This document shows positions 47,001 to 59,410 of a DNA stretch of 64,000 nt, in pieces; within the stretch, counting starts at the first letter, position 1; the number at the start of each line of letters is the position of its first letter. Under the pieces are notes generated by a model. The model ran no database searches. It was not told the DNA's origin and saw nothing but the letters and a program-made list of their open reading frames with translations. Both the position numbers and the translations under genes were made by a program. This DNA is from Lagopus muta (Eukaryota > Chordata > Aves > Galliformes > Phasianidae): NCBI RefSeq assembly GCF_023343835.1, contig NC_064444.1, forward strand, positions 9,911,219-9,975,218, read 5' to 3'.

Positions 47001-49546
47001 TTATAATCTACTATTGTAGTTTGAACTATCAGTGTTTATCATCAACGGATTCATATGTTTATATTTTGCTTGAATATTAACATAGACAGCAAGACTTTTG
47101 GTATTTTTTATTACTATCCTGTGAAATATACTACCCCCTTTCATGAGATCTTCAACCGTCTTATCTGTTGACAAAGTTATTTTCTTTTCACCTGTATAAT
47201 CTGGGTCTTCTGGATATAACTCATCACCTGAAGAAAACAAACAGAACAACGTTTAGTTACAGAATGTCTGTCTTATTCTGCAGCTGTTTGATTGAGTGAT
47301 ACTTGCAATTTAAAAAAATATTTATCAGGACGTGAGATTAAGTGGGAATAGATTTGATGAGTACATAGTCTCTAAGCATCTTCATATTTAATATTACAGC
47401 CATATATTCCTAAAGTATCTGTCAGTGAACAGTGCACGTTTCAGAGCTCTTGCTAATGCTAACATGCTGTAATCACAGCAGTTATATCACTACACTATGA
47501 TTGTGAAGACTTGTGTGCTTGATTCACTTGCCCTTACAAATGGATAACTTAAGTCAATGAAAATTCTCATTGAAAAGAAATAAATCTGAGTTCTAATATA
47601 TCCTTCATATTTAAAAAAAGAAAAAAAGTTAACAATTTCTTCATAAATCTGTGTATCAACGGTAACCATACGAAACAATGAAATTAGGGGTAAGAGCAGA
47701 AATCACCATGCTGCCCAAGTGGTCCAGGAGCTCATTTCTGACAGCAGCCATTATCAGCTGTATCATAGCAGCTGGAGGGTGGCAGAAGAAAAACAGTAGG
47801 AAATGAGTGCAGTGATGTGACTTCTGAGAGGTTTTTCCCTCAGATATAGACTGGCTTATGAAAAGTGGCTCGAGTATTTATCAATTCCCAAAGGTTTTAT
47901 ACACTTCAAAGAACCTTCATCTGCTTTCTTACCTGGTAGGAGCTGAATTAAGCCATCTGCAGCAGTTAATGTCACAGGCAGCCAACATTCGCATCCTTCT
48001 AGAGCTCGATCAGTGTTGAACTTGTGTAAATCATTCAGTGAGGAGAAGTTGCACAGCCTACATAATTCGTAGAACTGAGGTGGAGCAAGCCAGATTTCTT
48101 GAGATTTAAAGCGTTCAATAGCTTCTGGGGGGGATGCCCACTGTTTGAGGAAAACAAACCTTGAAACAATAGCTTCAGCAGCAGACAAAATTAGAGTAAG
48201 AAAAAGCTTTAAACAGCCTTAAGTTTTCTGAACACAATAAAAGTCATATGTAAACTATATCAATAACAGGAGTCAAAAACTTACTAAAACATTCGGACAG
48301 TAATTTGTAGAAATTACATTTTTCCAATAAAATAAATAATTTTGAACTTTAAATGCAGGCACACAAAATTTGGAAACTAAAATGAAGTCTGGGTTCAAGA
48401 CTAAGAGTGTGCTCCAACAAAAACTGAGTCCACGCTGTACAGCACGAATACTCAGCTACTTGCAGTAAATAAACATGGTGTGGTTCTGCAAGTATAAACT
48501 ATTTGTCTTGTTTTGTCTAGCATGCTGAATTTGATAACACAAATGCGTACATCAGCATCTGCTGTACAATTCTGCCACTATTAGCAAAACGTTATAGCAT
48601 GAACTCCTTTGAAAATAAGATCTTGGGTGCTTTTACATTTCTATACCATATAGAGGAGGTAGATTCGCTCCTTGTCATCCCAGAAGGCAGCACTGGCAGA
48701 AAGCTGGCCGGCAGCGCACGTACCCCCGGGGGAGAGGCGGGGAGGCCCGCGGGGCAGCTCCTCGTGCCGCCGTCACGGCGCCCGCGTGGCCGCGAGGTGA
48801 AACCCGGAGCGTAGCGCGGCGGGGGCGGTTCCCGCAGCCCTTACCAGGAAGGCCGCGATCTCCTCGTTGTCCTGCGAGGTGTGCGGCGGCCGCGTCTCCA
48901 GACAGCACAGGTAGAAGGCGGTGTCGTAGCGCCGCCCGCCGCGGCCGGCCCTGCCCACCGGGGTGAGCCAGTTGCTCCACTCCTGTAGCGCCCAGATGTC
49001 GGGGACGCAGTCCAGGTGGCGGCAGAGCTGCAAGAAGCAGGCGGGGTCCTCCTGCACCCGGCGTCGCCACTCGCCCAGCTCCGCGGCGGACAGCGATCGC
49101 TCAGCGGGCAGCGACGGGGCCGGGCCGTTCCCTTCCCGCGGCCCGCCGCCCGGAGCCAGTAGGAGTATTCCCGCCTCCTCGAAGGTCTCCCGGATAGCGC
49201 AGATTCGGAAGGCGACTTCTCCCGGCAGCGGCGAGCCCAGCTGCTGCCGGTCGGTGGCGAAGAGCGGGGCGCGGCTGCTGCCCGGAGGCGGCGGCCGGAC
49301 GGCGCCCAGCCCGCAGCGCGGCGAGGCGGGCAGCAGCCGCAGCCACTCGGCCGAGAAGTCCGCCGCCTCCACCAGGCCGCCCGGGAACACGTGCGCGTTG
49401 GGCATGAAACCGCTGCGGGAGCTCCGCTGCAAAAACAGCACCTCGTAGTCACAGGGCCCGAGCGGACTGGGCGACCGCCGCCCCGGCGTGCCCGCCGCCA
49501 GTAGCACCGACGCCGCTTCCCTCCAGTGTCGCAGCCGCGGGTTCAT
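47001..49546 (-). CDS. NUDT19: Peroxisomal CoA diphosphatase NUDT19, complete, 3 coding exons
   Basis: Nudix hydrolase that splits CoA and acyl-CoA to 3',5'-ADP and (acyl-)phosphopantetheine, mainly in kidney peroxisomes. Exons: 48845-49546, 47933-48140, 47001-47227; phases 0 and 1 agree, giving 378 residues (human 375). The start MNPRLRHWREAASVLLAAG aligns with the human N-terminus. The frame is open further upstream but has no ATG there. The Nudix signature half RETFEEAG lies at 119-126. The upstream glycine half (HVFPGGLVEAAD, 52-63) is separated from it by an insertion, as is known for this family. CPDIWAL-like and WLTP blocks follow. The C-terminus ends SRL, a peroxisomal PTS1 signal (human ends SHL). 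Exon 1 is very GC-rich, which gives long spurious frames on both strands. Confidence 0.96.
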
Positions 49547-49800
49547 CTTGGGCAGACGGGAAGCGGCGGCCGCGATCGCCCTCCGAGGTCGCTCGGGCAG
49601 CACCGCCGCCTGTGGTCCCGGAGGAGCCACTGCAGGCGCGGGCGGGAGCGCCGTGCGCGCCCCTGCTTGCGGAGGTTGAGGGGATGGAATGGCAGCTCGC
49701 GTGACGGAGCCTGTCAGCCAGCCGCCAGCGGCCCCAGTCCTCGGTCCTGATCGGTCCTAATCCAGTGATTACTGTCCGTGCAGTGCAAGGCTTAAGGAAA
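48680..49800 (-). promoter_or_regulatory. NUDT19: CpG island over NUDT19 exon 1 and promoter
   Basis: Dense CpG and high GC from about 48,680 to 49,700, falling sharply by 49,800. The transcription start should lie upstream of 49,546. No TATA box is seen. Confidence 0.65.
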
Positions 49801-51571
49801 CGCAGAGAATTTGCAGGCACAGGGCAAATGGCTGAGAGAAGCGAGGAGATCGCTGTCACCTCACTTGAAAAAGTAAAAAAAAAACGAACAAAAAACCAAC
49901 AAAAAACCAAAAAAGAGGCAGTTTGCACATCCTGAGTTTTCACAGCACCGAGAGTTTTTACAACAGGACGAGAAATGTGTCGAGCTGTTGGTTGCCTCGA
50001 GTGGTGCTGAAGGGACAGCGGTTGCAGCCCCGGGAATCGGCGCAGGGTCAGGAACCGAGAGCTGCCATTTGTAACCGGAGTGCTGCGAGTGGCCGCGGCT
50101 GGCCTCGGGGCAATCCCCTTCTCTGTGTTTCACGTTAGGGCATGACAACAACCGTGTTAGTTCTTCAGTTAAACGTTCCACACCTCGGGTTGTCTGAATG
50201 TTTTTTCTATCAGCCTTTGAAGAGCAGGGCTTCTTCAAGATTTTAGCTAATCTTTTATTAGAGAGCTTTTTTGTTTTGGAGGCTCTGGAGTACCTTGACA
50301 ACTGAAACATGTATGCATATATATGTGTGCTCAGGCAAGACAGCAAATCTTTGAAAATCCTTTGAAGAATAATTTTATTTTAGGAAACATTTCATTTTGA
50401 TCACTTAACTTTGTGTTAAATTCCTCAATCACAGAATGAATGTGTAAGGAGGTTGAGAAATTTTGTATGAATGATGTGTCCATGTGTACATGTGTAACAT
50501 GCACAAATGTCAAGCTGTTCATCATCATTCTGCTGCTGATTTGTGTTTGGCAAATACTCATGTACCCTCCCGTGCCTCTGACAACCACTGCATTTTATTT
50601 TCTGTTTGAGCATGTACTTAATCCTCATGAGATGTGAACCACCACTGAAGTGTTCAGAGGCAGTTGAACCAGTGGGATTGCAGAATATACCAATTGGCAA
50701 AAAAATAATTCAGCACAGACACAGCTGGATCCTGAGTTCATCCCGATGCTAGGCTGCAGACGGCAGAGAATAGGTCAGCCACTGAGCTGATTATACAGAA
50801 CTGGGGCAGAGCAGCAGCTACAATACAGCCAGACAGTGCTCACGTTTGCCCTCAGTCTCCCCTTTCTTTGTGACCAAATACATATGGAAAACCAGGACTT
50901 CCTGTGGCCTCTTTTTTCATACTAGCTTAACCACTATTGCCCATCAGTGATTACCATCTTAGGCAATGGAAATGTAAAGTACATGGCTGTTCCCATTTCT
51001 TAAACGAAAACATTTTGAACCTCAAATCATGGAGTTTTTGTTATGTTTGTTTGCCTTTGCATTTATTTTATTATTCATCTTGTAGGAATGTGCTTTATCT
51101 AAAAGTTGCTTTAGTGGTAAAATATTAATAAACTATATAGGTTTTCCAAGATTTAATGTCCAACAAGCATGACTGCTGATCTAAAAGATTTAAGATCCAT
51201 TATGTCAGATAATAATAGTATGAAGGCATTTTAAATAGAAAGTAGTCATGTCACATTATTTTGCAACATCTTCTAGGAAAATCTCCTAGAGAATAGTGCA
51301 GATTGTATTGCTAAGCTTCTAAACAGGATCTCATCTATTTTTATTTTATTTTTTTATTTTTTTAACTCAGAGTGGTCTGAAGAGTTGCCAGTAGTAGGGT
51401 GCCAACAAGCCGGAATATCCTGGATAATTCCTTCAGCTGTACTAAATTTGGCAGATCTAGTTTCATAAGTATTCTTTCGTGGGTGAAAATGTAGTGTGTT
51501 TAGGCTGGCATATGCACTGCTTCCTCAAGCACGTATAGAATAGAGGGATTGTGGCAGAGAAATAGTTGTAG

Positions 51572-51627
51572 TTATAGCATTGCTTATCAATGCTATAAGC
51601 ATTGCTATATCAATGCTATAGCATTGC
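51572..51627. repeat. Palindromic tandem cluster
   Basis: Alternating TATAGCATTG and CAATGCTATA units. The first pair forms a perfect 10-bp inverted repeat with a 5-nt loop (CTTAT). A second, about 22-bp unit repeats the pattern. It could fold as one or two hairpins. Confidence 0.85.
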
Positions 51628-54600
51628 TGGCAGTCCTTTGGGACTGAAGACAGCCAAATGCAAATGCCAATTAAGACGGATTGATTATTCTCCACTCCTG
51701 TTGCTGCATTTTACCAGACAGTCCTGGGGTATGGAAGGCACCTCCATCTGCATGGAACTTCCTCTCAATGGGGTCTTTGAAAACGTAGTTCAATATTATT
51801 TCATGACAGAGATGAACCACCTCATGCAAAATTCCAGAAGCAGATGAATACGAGGTTCTGAGGATGAACTGACTGACACTCAGAAACTCCTTGCACAGAG
51901 ATCTAGGATGCAAAGCAATGTTTTACTTCCTCCCAGTTTCCTACTAAGAAAGGCAAAACCTAAGCACTGCAGATGTGCATGCATGTCCTCTTTGCTGGTT
52001 GCTGAAGATAGCTCAAATATGGAAAACGTCCTGAAGCCAAACTAGATTTAGGTTAAGTATAAAGCACGCTTTTATTCATCTCCAAATTACATAATTTCTT
52101 TTTTCAACATATTCTGCTGAAATGCAGAGTTCATCTCATTGGTACTTAAAATTTTGTATAATGTTAAGAGTGAGTTCAGAAAGAATGCAAAATCTGAGAT
52201 ACTCTTTTATTCAGGAAAGCCAGCCCTAAAATGAGGCTAAACTATATTGCATGTCTGCTGAATGATAAATCAGTGCAAATCACACCACTTTAAAAGTTAA
52301 TTATAGATGAAAAGTAAGGTCCATCATTATTTCACAATCTAATTTGATTTACATACTGCCCTGTGACTTGGATATGATTATTGGAAGTCACTTTAACTTG
52401 CATCTTATAGATGTTTTGTCCCCATGCAGGTTTAGTGCCTAATATATCTATCCAAATGTTACAACTGCAAGTATCAAAAAATGAAGAGTTTAATGAGGAT
52501 GTTTTAAACTGTCTTCTTTCAAAATGACAAATTCTAAAGCTTTTAGATTGTTTAAGTTCATGAATTACAATGAATAGGCACACTTACTAACTAAAATAAA
52601 AAATGAATTATAAACTGTACACTTTTCCAAGTACTGTGTCCAAAATGTGAATAAATGTCAAATCTCGACAGTGAGGGTTTGTAATTTAGCATCATTAAAA
52701 TTTATAGTAACCTTCATGCCAAATAATTTCCAACAGATCAAAGCAAATCACAAAACTAGGTTACAGATAGCATTAAAACTGGAAATGTTCTACCTCCAAC
52801 AGACGCATGGTGGATTAGATCTTTCACGCAAACTGAAATTATCGTTCTAATTCTGCAGCCTTTAATTACATGAGCAGTCTTTACACGTGTAATTTCTCAC
52901 GAACAGTGATGGTGTGCATGAGTAATGATCCAGACAACTCCATCTGGGACCCAGACCTCAAATGTGTATTTACATATAAAGTTACACACACAGCATATTA
53001 GATTCAGTTGCTGAAGAGTACATTTTTGGTGTGTGGTGCTACTTCCTCAGTAGCTTTACATTCATAGTTAAATATACTGTCTTCTTTTCTCATTTCCATC
53101 TTTCACACTCTTTCCACTCCCAAAGATTATGCAGTTTATACACTACTTCATGATCATTCAGAGGAATTGCATTTGAATTTTTAAATAATTATTTTTTCTT
53201 AAGATAGTTACACATAGCTGTATGGTGTCTCACATAAAATACTTTAAATATTTATGTACTTATGGAAAAAAAACCACCGTGATTTTCAAAGTCATGTTTT
53301 AGGCTGTATAATTCCATAATGCTGATACATCAATGAGTTCAACTGCACGTATTCTTTGAGCATTTGTGTGCAAGTGACAGACTTGACTGATGGTGTACTT
53401 CATGGACTTTTTTAAAATGCAGAGTGTTTAGTGAAAAACTGACTAAAATAAGTTCCAAGAAGGTGAAAGACACATGTTGTACATTTATTCCATGATTATT
53501 GTGCACTGAATTAGAACTAGCTTTTAGAGGATTTGTTTCTATAATTTGGTGAAGATGTTAGCAGTAAGCTTGTGGTAAATAATGACATGTAATAACAGTG
53601 TCATAACATGCAATTCAATAAAAAAACAGACAAAACCAAAATAAAATAAAAACAAAACCAAAGCAGTAACAACAAGGGAAAGCCCGCAAGTGACACTGTA
53701 GAAGTGGGTTTCTGCCTGGAAAACCACTCTCGATTTTCTGACAGAATCTCTACAACAGAACAACATAATTGCTTTTTCTAGCTGGCCTTCACAGAATTTC
53801 AGAGAAGCTGTAATTTTGATTTTGCTTCCATGGCTTCTAGGTGCACAGCTTCCAGCGCATAGCTTTTGTGCTTGGCTGCATAGGATTCGGAGGAGCACTG
53901 CTGTTGGTTACATGCCATGTGACTTTTCACCTTCTTAAAGGTTTATTCAGTGGTAGCTGATTAAGCTGCGTTTCCAACTGCATTACAACACTGCAGCAGG
54001 TAGCTGATGACAGATTCCATCCTTCTGGGATCACTTCATCTCAGTAGTGTGAAGCACAGAAAAAAGGAGTTTTCTTTCAAGTAAAATTGATACTAACATG
54101 TAGCTAATTAAAATGTTTTTGACAATTTTACTCTCATTTTGTATACAGTTAATCAGAGAAGGGGTAATCAGCTCCAGTCAGATATGCTGTATTTTCCTGG
54201 TCACTCTGGATGGATGTAAGACATTATATTCTTACAGAGAAGTCATAGCCTAATACCCTGATGCTGTTTTTTGCTATTTAACAAAAAACATACTTTGTGT
54301 ACATAAAATGAAGACAGTATTGCACACATCTGTCTCCTTTCAGTACCTTGTCCTTCCCTCAGCACATACAGACAATTTTATGAGAAAGATTGTCTTTTCT
54401 AATCCTACTTTTACTGTATGCTTACCATAGCAAATGCTGCTCACGTGTAGACTACTATTTTGTCCAGATCTCTTCCCGCATTAAAAGACTTACATAATCG
54501 TATTGAGAGAGAGCACTTAGAGATCTATAATCCACTGGTCTTCCTGAATGACTTTTTACATAATGAAAATCTGTGAAGGGTAAATATGTTGAGTAGGAGT

Positions 54601-55396
54601 TCCATTAGCACTTAAATATAATAGATTTCTGGAAAATATTCATAAATAAAGCAAACCTTGTATTATAAGATGGAAAAGAAAGCACATAACCAATCCTTTC
54701 AGACTGTAAACAGTGAGCATGTGTTTAATTTTCAGTCCAGAAGCTAATGGTATCAGCCAGTTTACTTGGTTGTTAAATAACAGCATTCCCATAAAAGAGC
54801 TTCCATGTTTACTGAAAGAATTTTGAAACCAATTTTAATTCATAATGCTGTTAAGTTTAATGTGATGTTTAGGCTGCAAAATGAGGAGTCACTTAATTGT
54901 GATTCTGCATTCATTTTGCTAGCAAATCACAAAACTAGCATTTTCTTACATTTTATGGCCGAGGAGTCCTGGAACAAAATTACATATTGCTGCATTTAGC
55001 AGACATCAGATAGTTTGATACAACTGCTGATCATTGTTGCTATCAATACCACAGGACTAAATTTTATACTCCTTCAAATGTGTCTATCTTTTGTTAAAGT
55101 AAATGCTAGAAAAACGAGGCAGCATTTGGATCCTAACACAAGACGTGTGCATCTAACCCAAAATGTTCTCTAGATTTCAACTTTCAAAGCCAGTGTTTGA
55201 GTATTTACTCAACACTCCTGAGCAAGCAGTGCTGAAAGCAACATCATGCCTGCTATCCTTAAGGCAGAGATTTTTTGACTTTTCAAATGCCTGATTTCCC
55301 TGCTTTATAAATTTAGATACATTGCTGTATTCAACTTGGGTACACGAGAAGGGTGTGTTTATTTAAGGAAAACTTAATATGAAGGCTTAGCATGTT

Positions 55397-55441
55397 TGCT
55401 TAATTTCTGTAGTTGAAATAGGAACTTTTTCTTTAGAAGAA
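55397..55441 (+). repeat. 45-bp exact direct repeat, copy 1
   Basis: Begins TGCTTAATTTCTGTAGTTGA and ends CTTTAGAAGAA. Identical to 56820-56864. Flanks are unrelated. Confidence 0.92.
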
Positions 55442-56819
55442 TTCATTGAAAAGGTGCATCAATATTCCAGTTTTTGTTTGCTTTTAATCACTGCTGCAAG
55501 CCAACCATTAAGTTACAAGAACATACTTTATTTGAAGTTAAATAAATAGTGACAATAACATTTCATTCAAGTGTAGAAAATACCACTCATGCACAGGCAA
55601 AAACAATGTAATTCAAGTCAGCAATAAGATTTCAGTATACAGCAAATTTAGTGTGTGTCCTATGAATAAGGACAAAAAAAACTGACGTAGAACAAGATTC
55701 AAATTAAGCAGTGAGCATCTTCATTTGTAGTGAAAACACAGTGACATTCTCATTCACTGGTCAGCAGCAGAGTATCTGTATTCTTGTCATGCTAAATTCA
55801 GAATATTTGAAATTTGACTTTTTTATTTACAAAAATAGTTTTTCCATTTTCCTTCCACTCACACTCCAGTGGGAAAAAATCTGTGAATCTAGCACACTTA
55901 TTTCTAAATTAAAAAAAAAACATCAATACTTCTGGCCAGTGGTGTTTCATATTGTTTTGATTTGCATACTCATGCTCCTGAACTCTGTCACGTTGTGCAT
56001 ACCCTTGTATCAAGTGTGCTTTTCTTAACAGGAGATTAATAACAGGAACACTATCCATTTAGAAGAGACTGTAACAATCCTCTTAGAATTCTACTTCATC
56101 TTTTGATTTCATCTATAAGAAAATATAGAACAAATAAACAGTGGATAAATCTGCAGCCACCTTTGTCTTAAGATTTGAAAAGACATTATTTTTTCAAAGT
56201 TCAGTCCTTTACTGTGTGCACACTCAAATGGAGTAAGACTTACATAATTACCAAGTCTGCAGGTCCTGTATTATTGAAAATAAAATAAAATAAAAGTAAT
56301 GGACTGAAAATTTCCAGCTCATAACTCACTGTGGCTTGCTTTTGAAGATAAGCTTCAAAAATCCCTCTATACAAACAACTGTTGCTAAACATTACATCCA
56401 TTTAGTATAACAAAATACAAAATAATGAATGCAGTAGATGTTATATTACCATGTTTTTTATCCAGCAGAAACCTGGCTTGCATTACTGGGGTTTTCAGAA
56501 CATGAGTTGAAATTATCTGATACGACTTTTTCAAGAAGTGAAGAAAAAAGTTCAACTTCTGATGCACGTTCATGGGAACTAAGTAAAGGAGACTGCAGTG
56601 AGTGAAAACACCCACAAACCCTTAGTGACTAGTGGTGGCCATCCTTAACAGTACATTCTCCTGCAGCTTTTGCTGTATTTTCCATAAATGTGTTTACTCA
56701 GTATTATTGTGAAAGAGTTCTTCACATTTAAATCAAAACACAGCTATTACATATCATGTGTGCCTAGACAGACTGAAGCAGTAGCACCAATTAAAACAGG
56801 CCTGACTGTTTAAGAGCGC

Positions 56820-56864
56820 TGCTTAATTTCTGTAGTTGAAATAGGAACTTTTTCTTTAGAAGAA
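56820..56864 (+). repeat. 45-bp exact direct repeat, copy 2
   Basis: Second copy, same orientation, 1,423 bp to the right of copy 1, with no mismatch. Neither copy is in a recognised mobile element. Confidence 0.92.
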
Positions 56865-57076
56865 CTCTGTACACACCTAAGTTACCTGTGTACAAAACAC
56901 ATCCTATGGAATGAGTGAAACACCATAGAAAGGAACGTAGAGTCTTATACATTAATTCCTGTGTGAACCATGTCTAGATTGGATCAGTGTGCATAACACA
57001 GTTCAAGCTTTCACTTGGCATTTTTTTTCCTCACTAGATTCAATTTGTTACACACTTTTTTTTACCCAAATCTGGT

Positions 57077-57082
57077 TTTATT
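57077..57082 (-). terminator. RGS9BP: Possible RGS9BP poly(A) signal
   Basis: First AATAAA found on the minus strand downstream of the RGS9BP stop, implying a 3' UTR of about 1.6 kb. Variant signals nearer the stop were not excluded. Confidence 0.3.
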
Positions 57083-58696
57083 ACATATTAAAAAGTTACC
57101 TGCTGCTGTTCTTAAAAGTTTTGTCCTCAACTCAAAAAGTTATCACCTGTTCAAATATGTTGGTAACGTACTTCTGTTCACAAAGATTATTTTCTAGTAA
57201 CTTCACCAGACGTATCTGATTATTACCTTTTGATAATGTGTCCATAGTAATTGGTGTGGCAGACTAATTATGTATTAAAACCCCCATGTGATCAGGTCTC
57301 TATAACTCCCTGTGGAGTGTCTCATATGCACTATAATGTCTGCACTAAGCATTCTTGAATGAATGGCGTGTATTTACATGAACAGAACAAATCTCCATAA
57401 GCTACATAATGAAGAACATTAACACGTGAGTCCTTTTACAAGACATAACAGTGCTTCTCTGCAAAGTTAATGTCCCTTCAGTTCTACATTTAAACAGGCA
57501 ATTTTTAGGTAAATGCTGGGAAAGTTTTCTGCTGCTCTTGCTTTTATCCTCCCAAACTGCAGGGTATCCAATTGGACCAGATATGTGTCCAGTACCACAG
57601 ACTTCCTCTTTCCCAGATGATTTCTCAGAAATGAATGAGAGATGAAACAGATTTTTTTTTTAGCTCTATCTGGATTTCTGCAAAGACCTCAGGAGTTTGT
57701 ATGTCAAGAGGCCAAAGTCTCTGCCTGTCAACATGAGAGAGGATCTCTTTCAAGATGACTAGAAAGGTCTGCTTTCACAATGCATCACTGCTGTTTGCCA
57801 AACTATTGTCAAAAATTATTGCATCTGTTGTAGGTGGATTCACTGCTCCTCATCTCATAGTTAATTGAGAAGTTCAGACAGATTGCATCTACAGAAAGAA
57901 TCTGAACCAGTGACAAGAATCAGCCTTTCTGCAGGGGGAGACAAGATCATGGTTAACGTGGAAGAAAACCACAGGGCTTGCTAGCATTTTTCTGACTATG
58001 CAGCTCTCCCTTTTCTCTCTCAGGATGTGGAAAGCCATCAATATGTGCTGTGCCAACCCTGGTCGCTGGCTTCTATGCAACCCAGTCTAAAGCTACAAAC
58101 TGTACTTGCTGAATATTGCTAGTTTTCTTTGTTCTCCTCCACACTTCCCCTTTCCCTGATCATTAACCTTTGTTGAAATAGACATTTACATTCCCTTATT
58201 GGTGCATCCATTCTTCCCTTTTTCCTCCACTGAAATAATATCTTGCATATTGCTGAAAAAATTCTCAATCTATTCTATTCACTGTCATGCAAAACACCTG
58301 TGTTGGCCTCCAAATTCGTGTCAGTCAGAAATATTGTAAACAGTGAGCAGCAGCAAACTGCAGAGCCTGTTCAAGAACAAAAAATGCAGGCTTCTGAGAG
58401 TGATGATCTATTAATAGCAGACAAATCGCTGTTATAGCCAGTAGTGATAATACCCTCAATACTTCACAGTTAACCCTTACAAGTCCAGCTAATGAATACA
58501 TCCTAGTTTGCAGGCTGATTTGCATCTTTTTCTTCAAAAAGCATGAAAGGAACTGTGCATTTCAGGATTTAGAGAGGCAAAAGTTTTTTGTTTCCAAGTG
58601 CTAGGTTTAGATTCTCAGTGCACCCAAGTAACAAGAGACGCGTGGCACGAAGCACTTTCGGGAGGCCCTGTGAGAGCTCTCCAGTGCCAGCACAGT

Positions 58697-59410
58697 TTAT
58701 GAGAGTTTTACCACACACACTGCCAGCACGATAGCAATAATGAGAACAGCAGAGAAAATAATCCCAGCCAGAACTTTGCTGATATCGCAGAAGGATTTAT
58801 TTTCCTCCACAGAGATCATGCCAATGGAAGAAGCGCCCACGCTGATGGTGGATTTGAGTTCAGCCCCAGGGTCTTGCTTAGCCTCTACTGTCCACTGGGG
58901 GACATTGACCTTCATTTCCATCTCGTACATCATTTCTCCTACCTGGTTGATTTCGTTCTCTAGGTCCTTCAGATCCACCACATCTATGTTGTGCTCAGCC
59001 TCATATTTCATGTTCTGGACACTCATGGCCCGGGCAGCCACGCCGGAGGTGCCCCCGCTCATGCCCGTCTGGATCAGGTGCTTTTTGGGGACGTTCAGCG
59101 GGAATTCGTGCCCCAGCTCCAGCGCTCTCCTCATGTCGATCTCCAGGATCTCTAAGCACGTGGAGAAAATCACCCATAGTCTCTCGAACTCGGCTTTGTC
59201 CTCCTTACTCACGGTTTTGTCCCTCAGCACCGTGGTCAGCTTGTTCCTGTTGGCCACCGCCAGCTCCTGGGCTTTCTGCCGGGTCTTCTTCAACTCCTCG
59301 CGCAGGTTCTGCGAGTCCGAGGTGCCGCCGATGGTCAGCACCATGTGCCGGTAGCAGGCTGTCACCCTGCTGAGCGCGTCCAGCAACGCCTTGCACTCCT
59401 CCTTCACCAT
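58697..59410 (-). CDS. RGS9BP: RGS9-binding protein (R9AP), complete, single exon
   Basis: Membrane anchor that holds the RGS9-1/Gbeta5 GTPase-accelerating complex on photoreceptor disc membranes and so speeds the shut-off of transducin; loss in humans causes bradyopsia. The product is 237 residues (human 235), in one uninterrupted exon as in mammals. The start has an ideal context (ACCATGG). An N-terminal helical, syntaxin-like region runs through [14 protein letters not shown] to about residue 100. A conserved central block follows ([38 protein letters not shown]). A C-terminal membrane helix lies at about 213-234 with only KLS after it, a tail-anchored layout. It is GC-rich at the 5' end. 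Confidence 0.97.
   Translation of the reverse strand: MVKEECKALLDALSRVTACYRHMVLTIGGTSDSQNLREELKKTRQKAQELAVANRNKLTTVLRDKTVSKEDKAEFERLWVIFSTCLEILEIDMRRALELGHEFPLNVPKKHLIQTGMSGGTSGVAARAMSVQNMKYEAEHNIDVVDLKDLENEINQVGEMMYEMEMKVNVPQWTVEAKQDPGAELKSTISVGASSIGMISVEENKSFCDISKVLAGIIFSAVLIIAIVLAVCVVKLS

Larger units (their letters stand above)
49861..58690. other. Long non-coding stretch between NUDT19 and RGS9BP
   Basis: About 8.8 kb with no recognised coding gene. It is mostly AT-rich unique sequence. It holds a palindromic repeat cluster (51572-51627), T-rich runs near 51,340-51,363, a 45-bp exact direct repeat (55397-55441 and 56820-56864) and two overlapping opposite-strand open frames at 51.6-51.9 kb. 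No CR1 end was seen. The right part is expected to include the RGS9BP 3' UTR; the nearest minus-strand AATAAA I found is at 57077-57082. Confidence 0.55.

Noticed and set aside
48841-49452. Open frames of about 130-200 codons on both strands over NUDT19 exon 1
   Set aside because: They overlap a well-supported coding exon in other frames and are rich in Arg/Ala/Gly, as expected from high GC.
53539-53898. 119-codon minus-strand frame with a hydrophobic stretch
   Set aside because: No recognised family, no promoter or splice context; Leu/Phe/Val-rich segment is explained by A-rich + strand.
52741-54938. 18-bp shared string AGCAAATCACAAAACTAG at about 52,742 and 54,921
   Set aside because: Short, AT-rich and without flanking similarity; could be chance in 64 kb.
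58740-59354. 204-codon + strand open frame opposite RGS9BP
   Set aside because: Mirror frame of a conserved single-exon gene; no independent start context or similarity.
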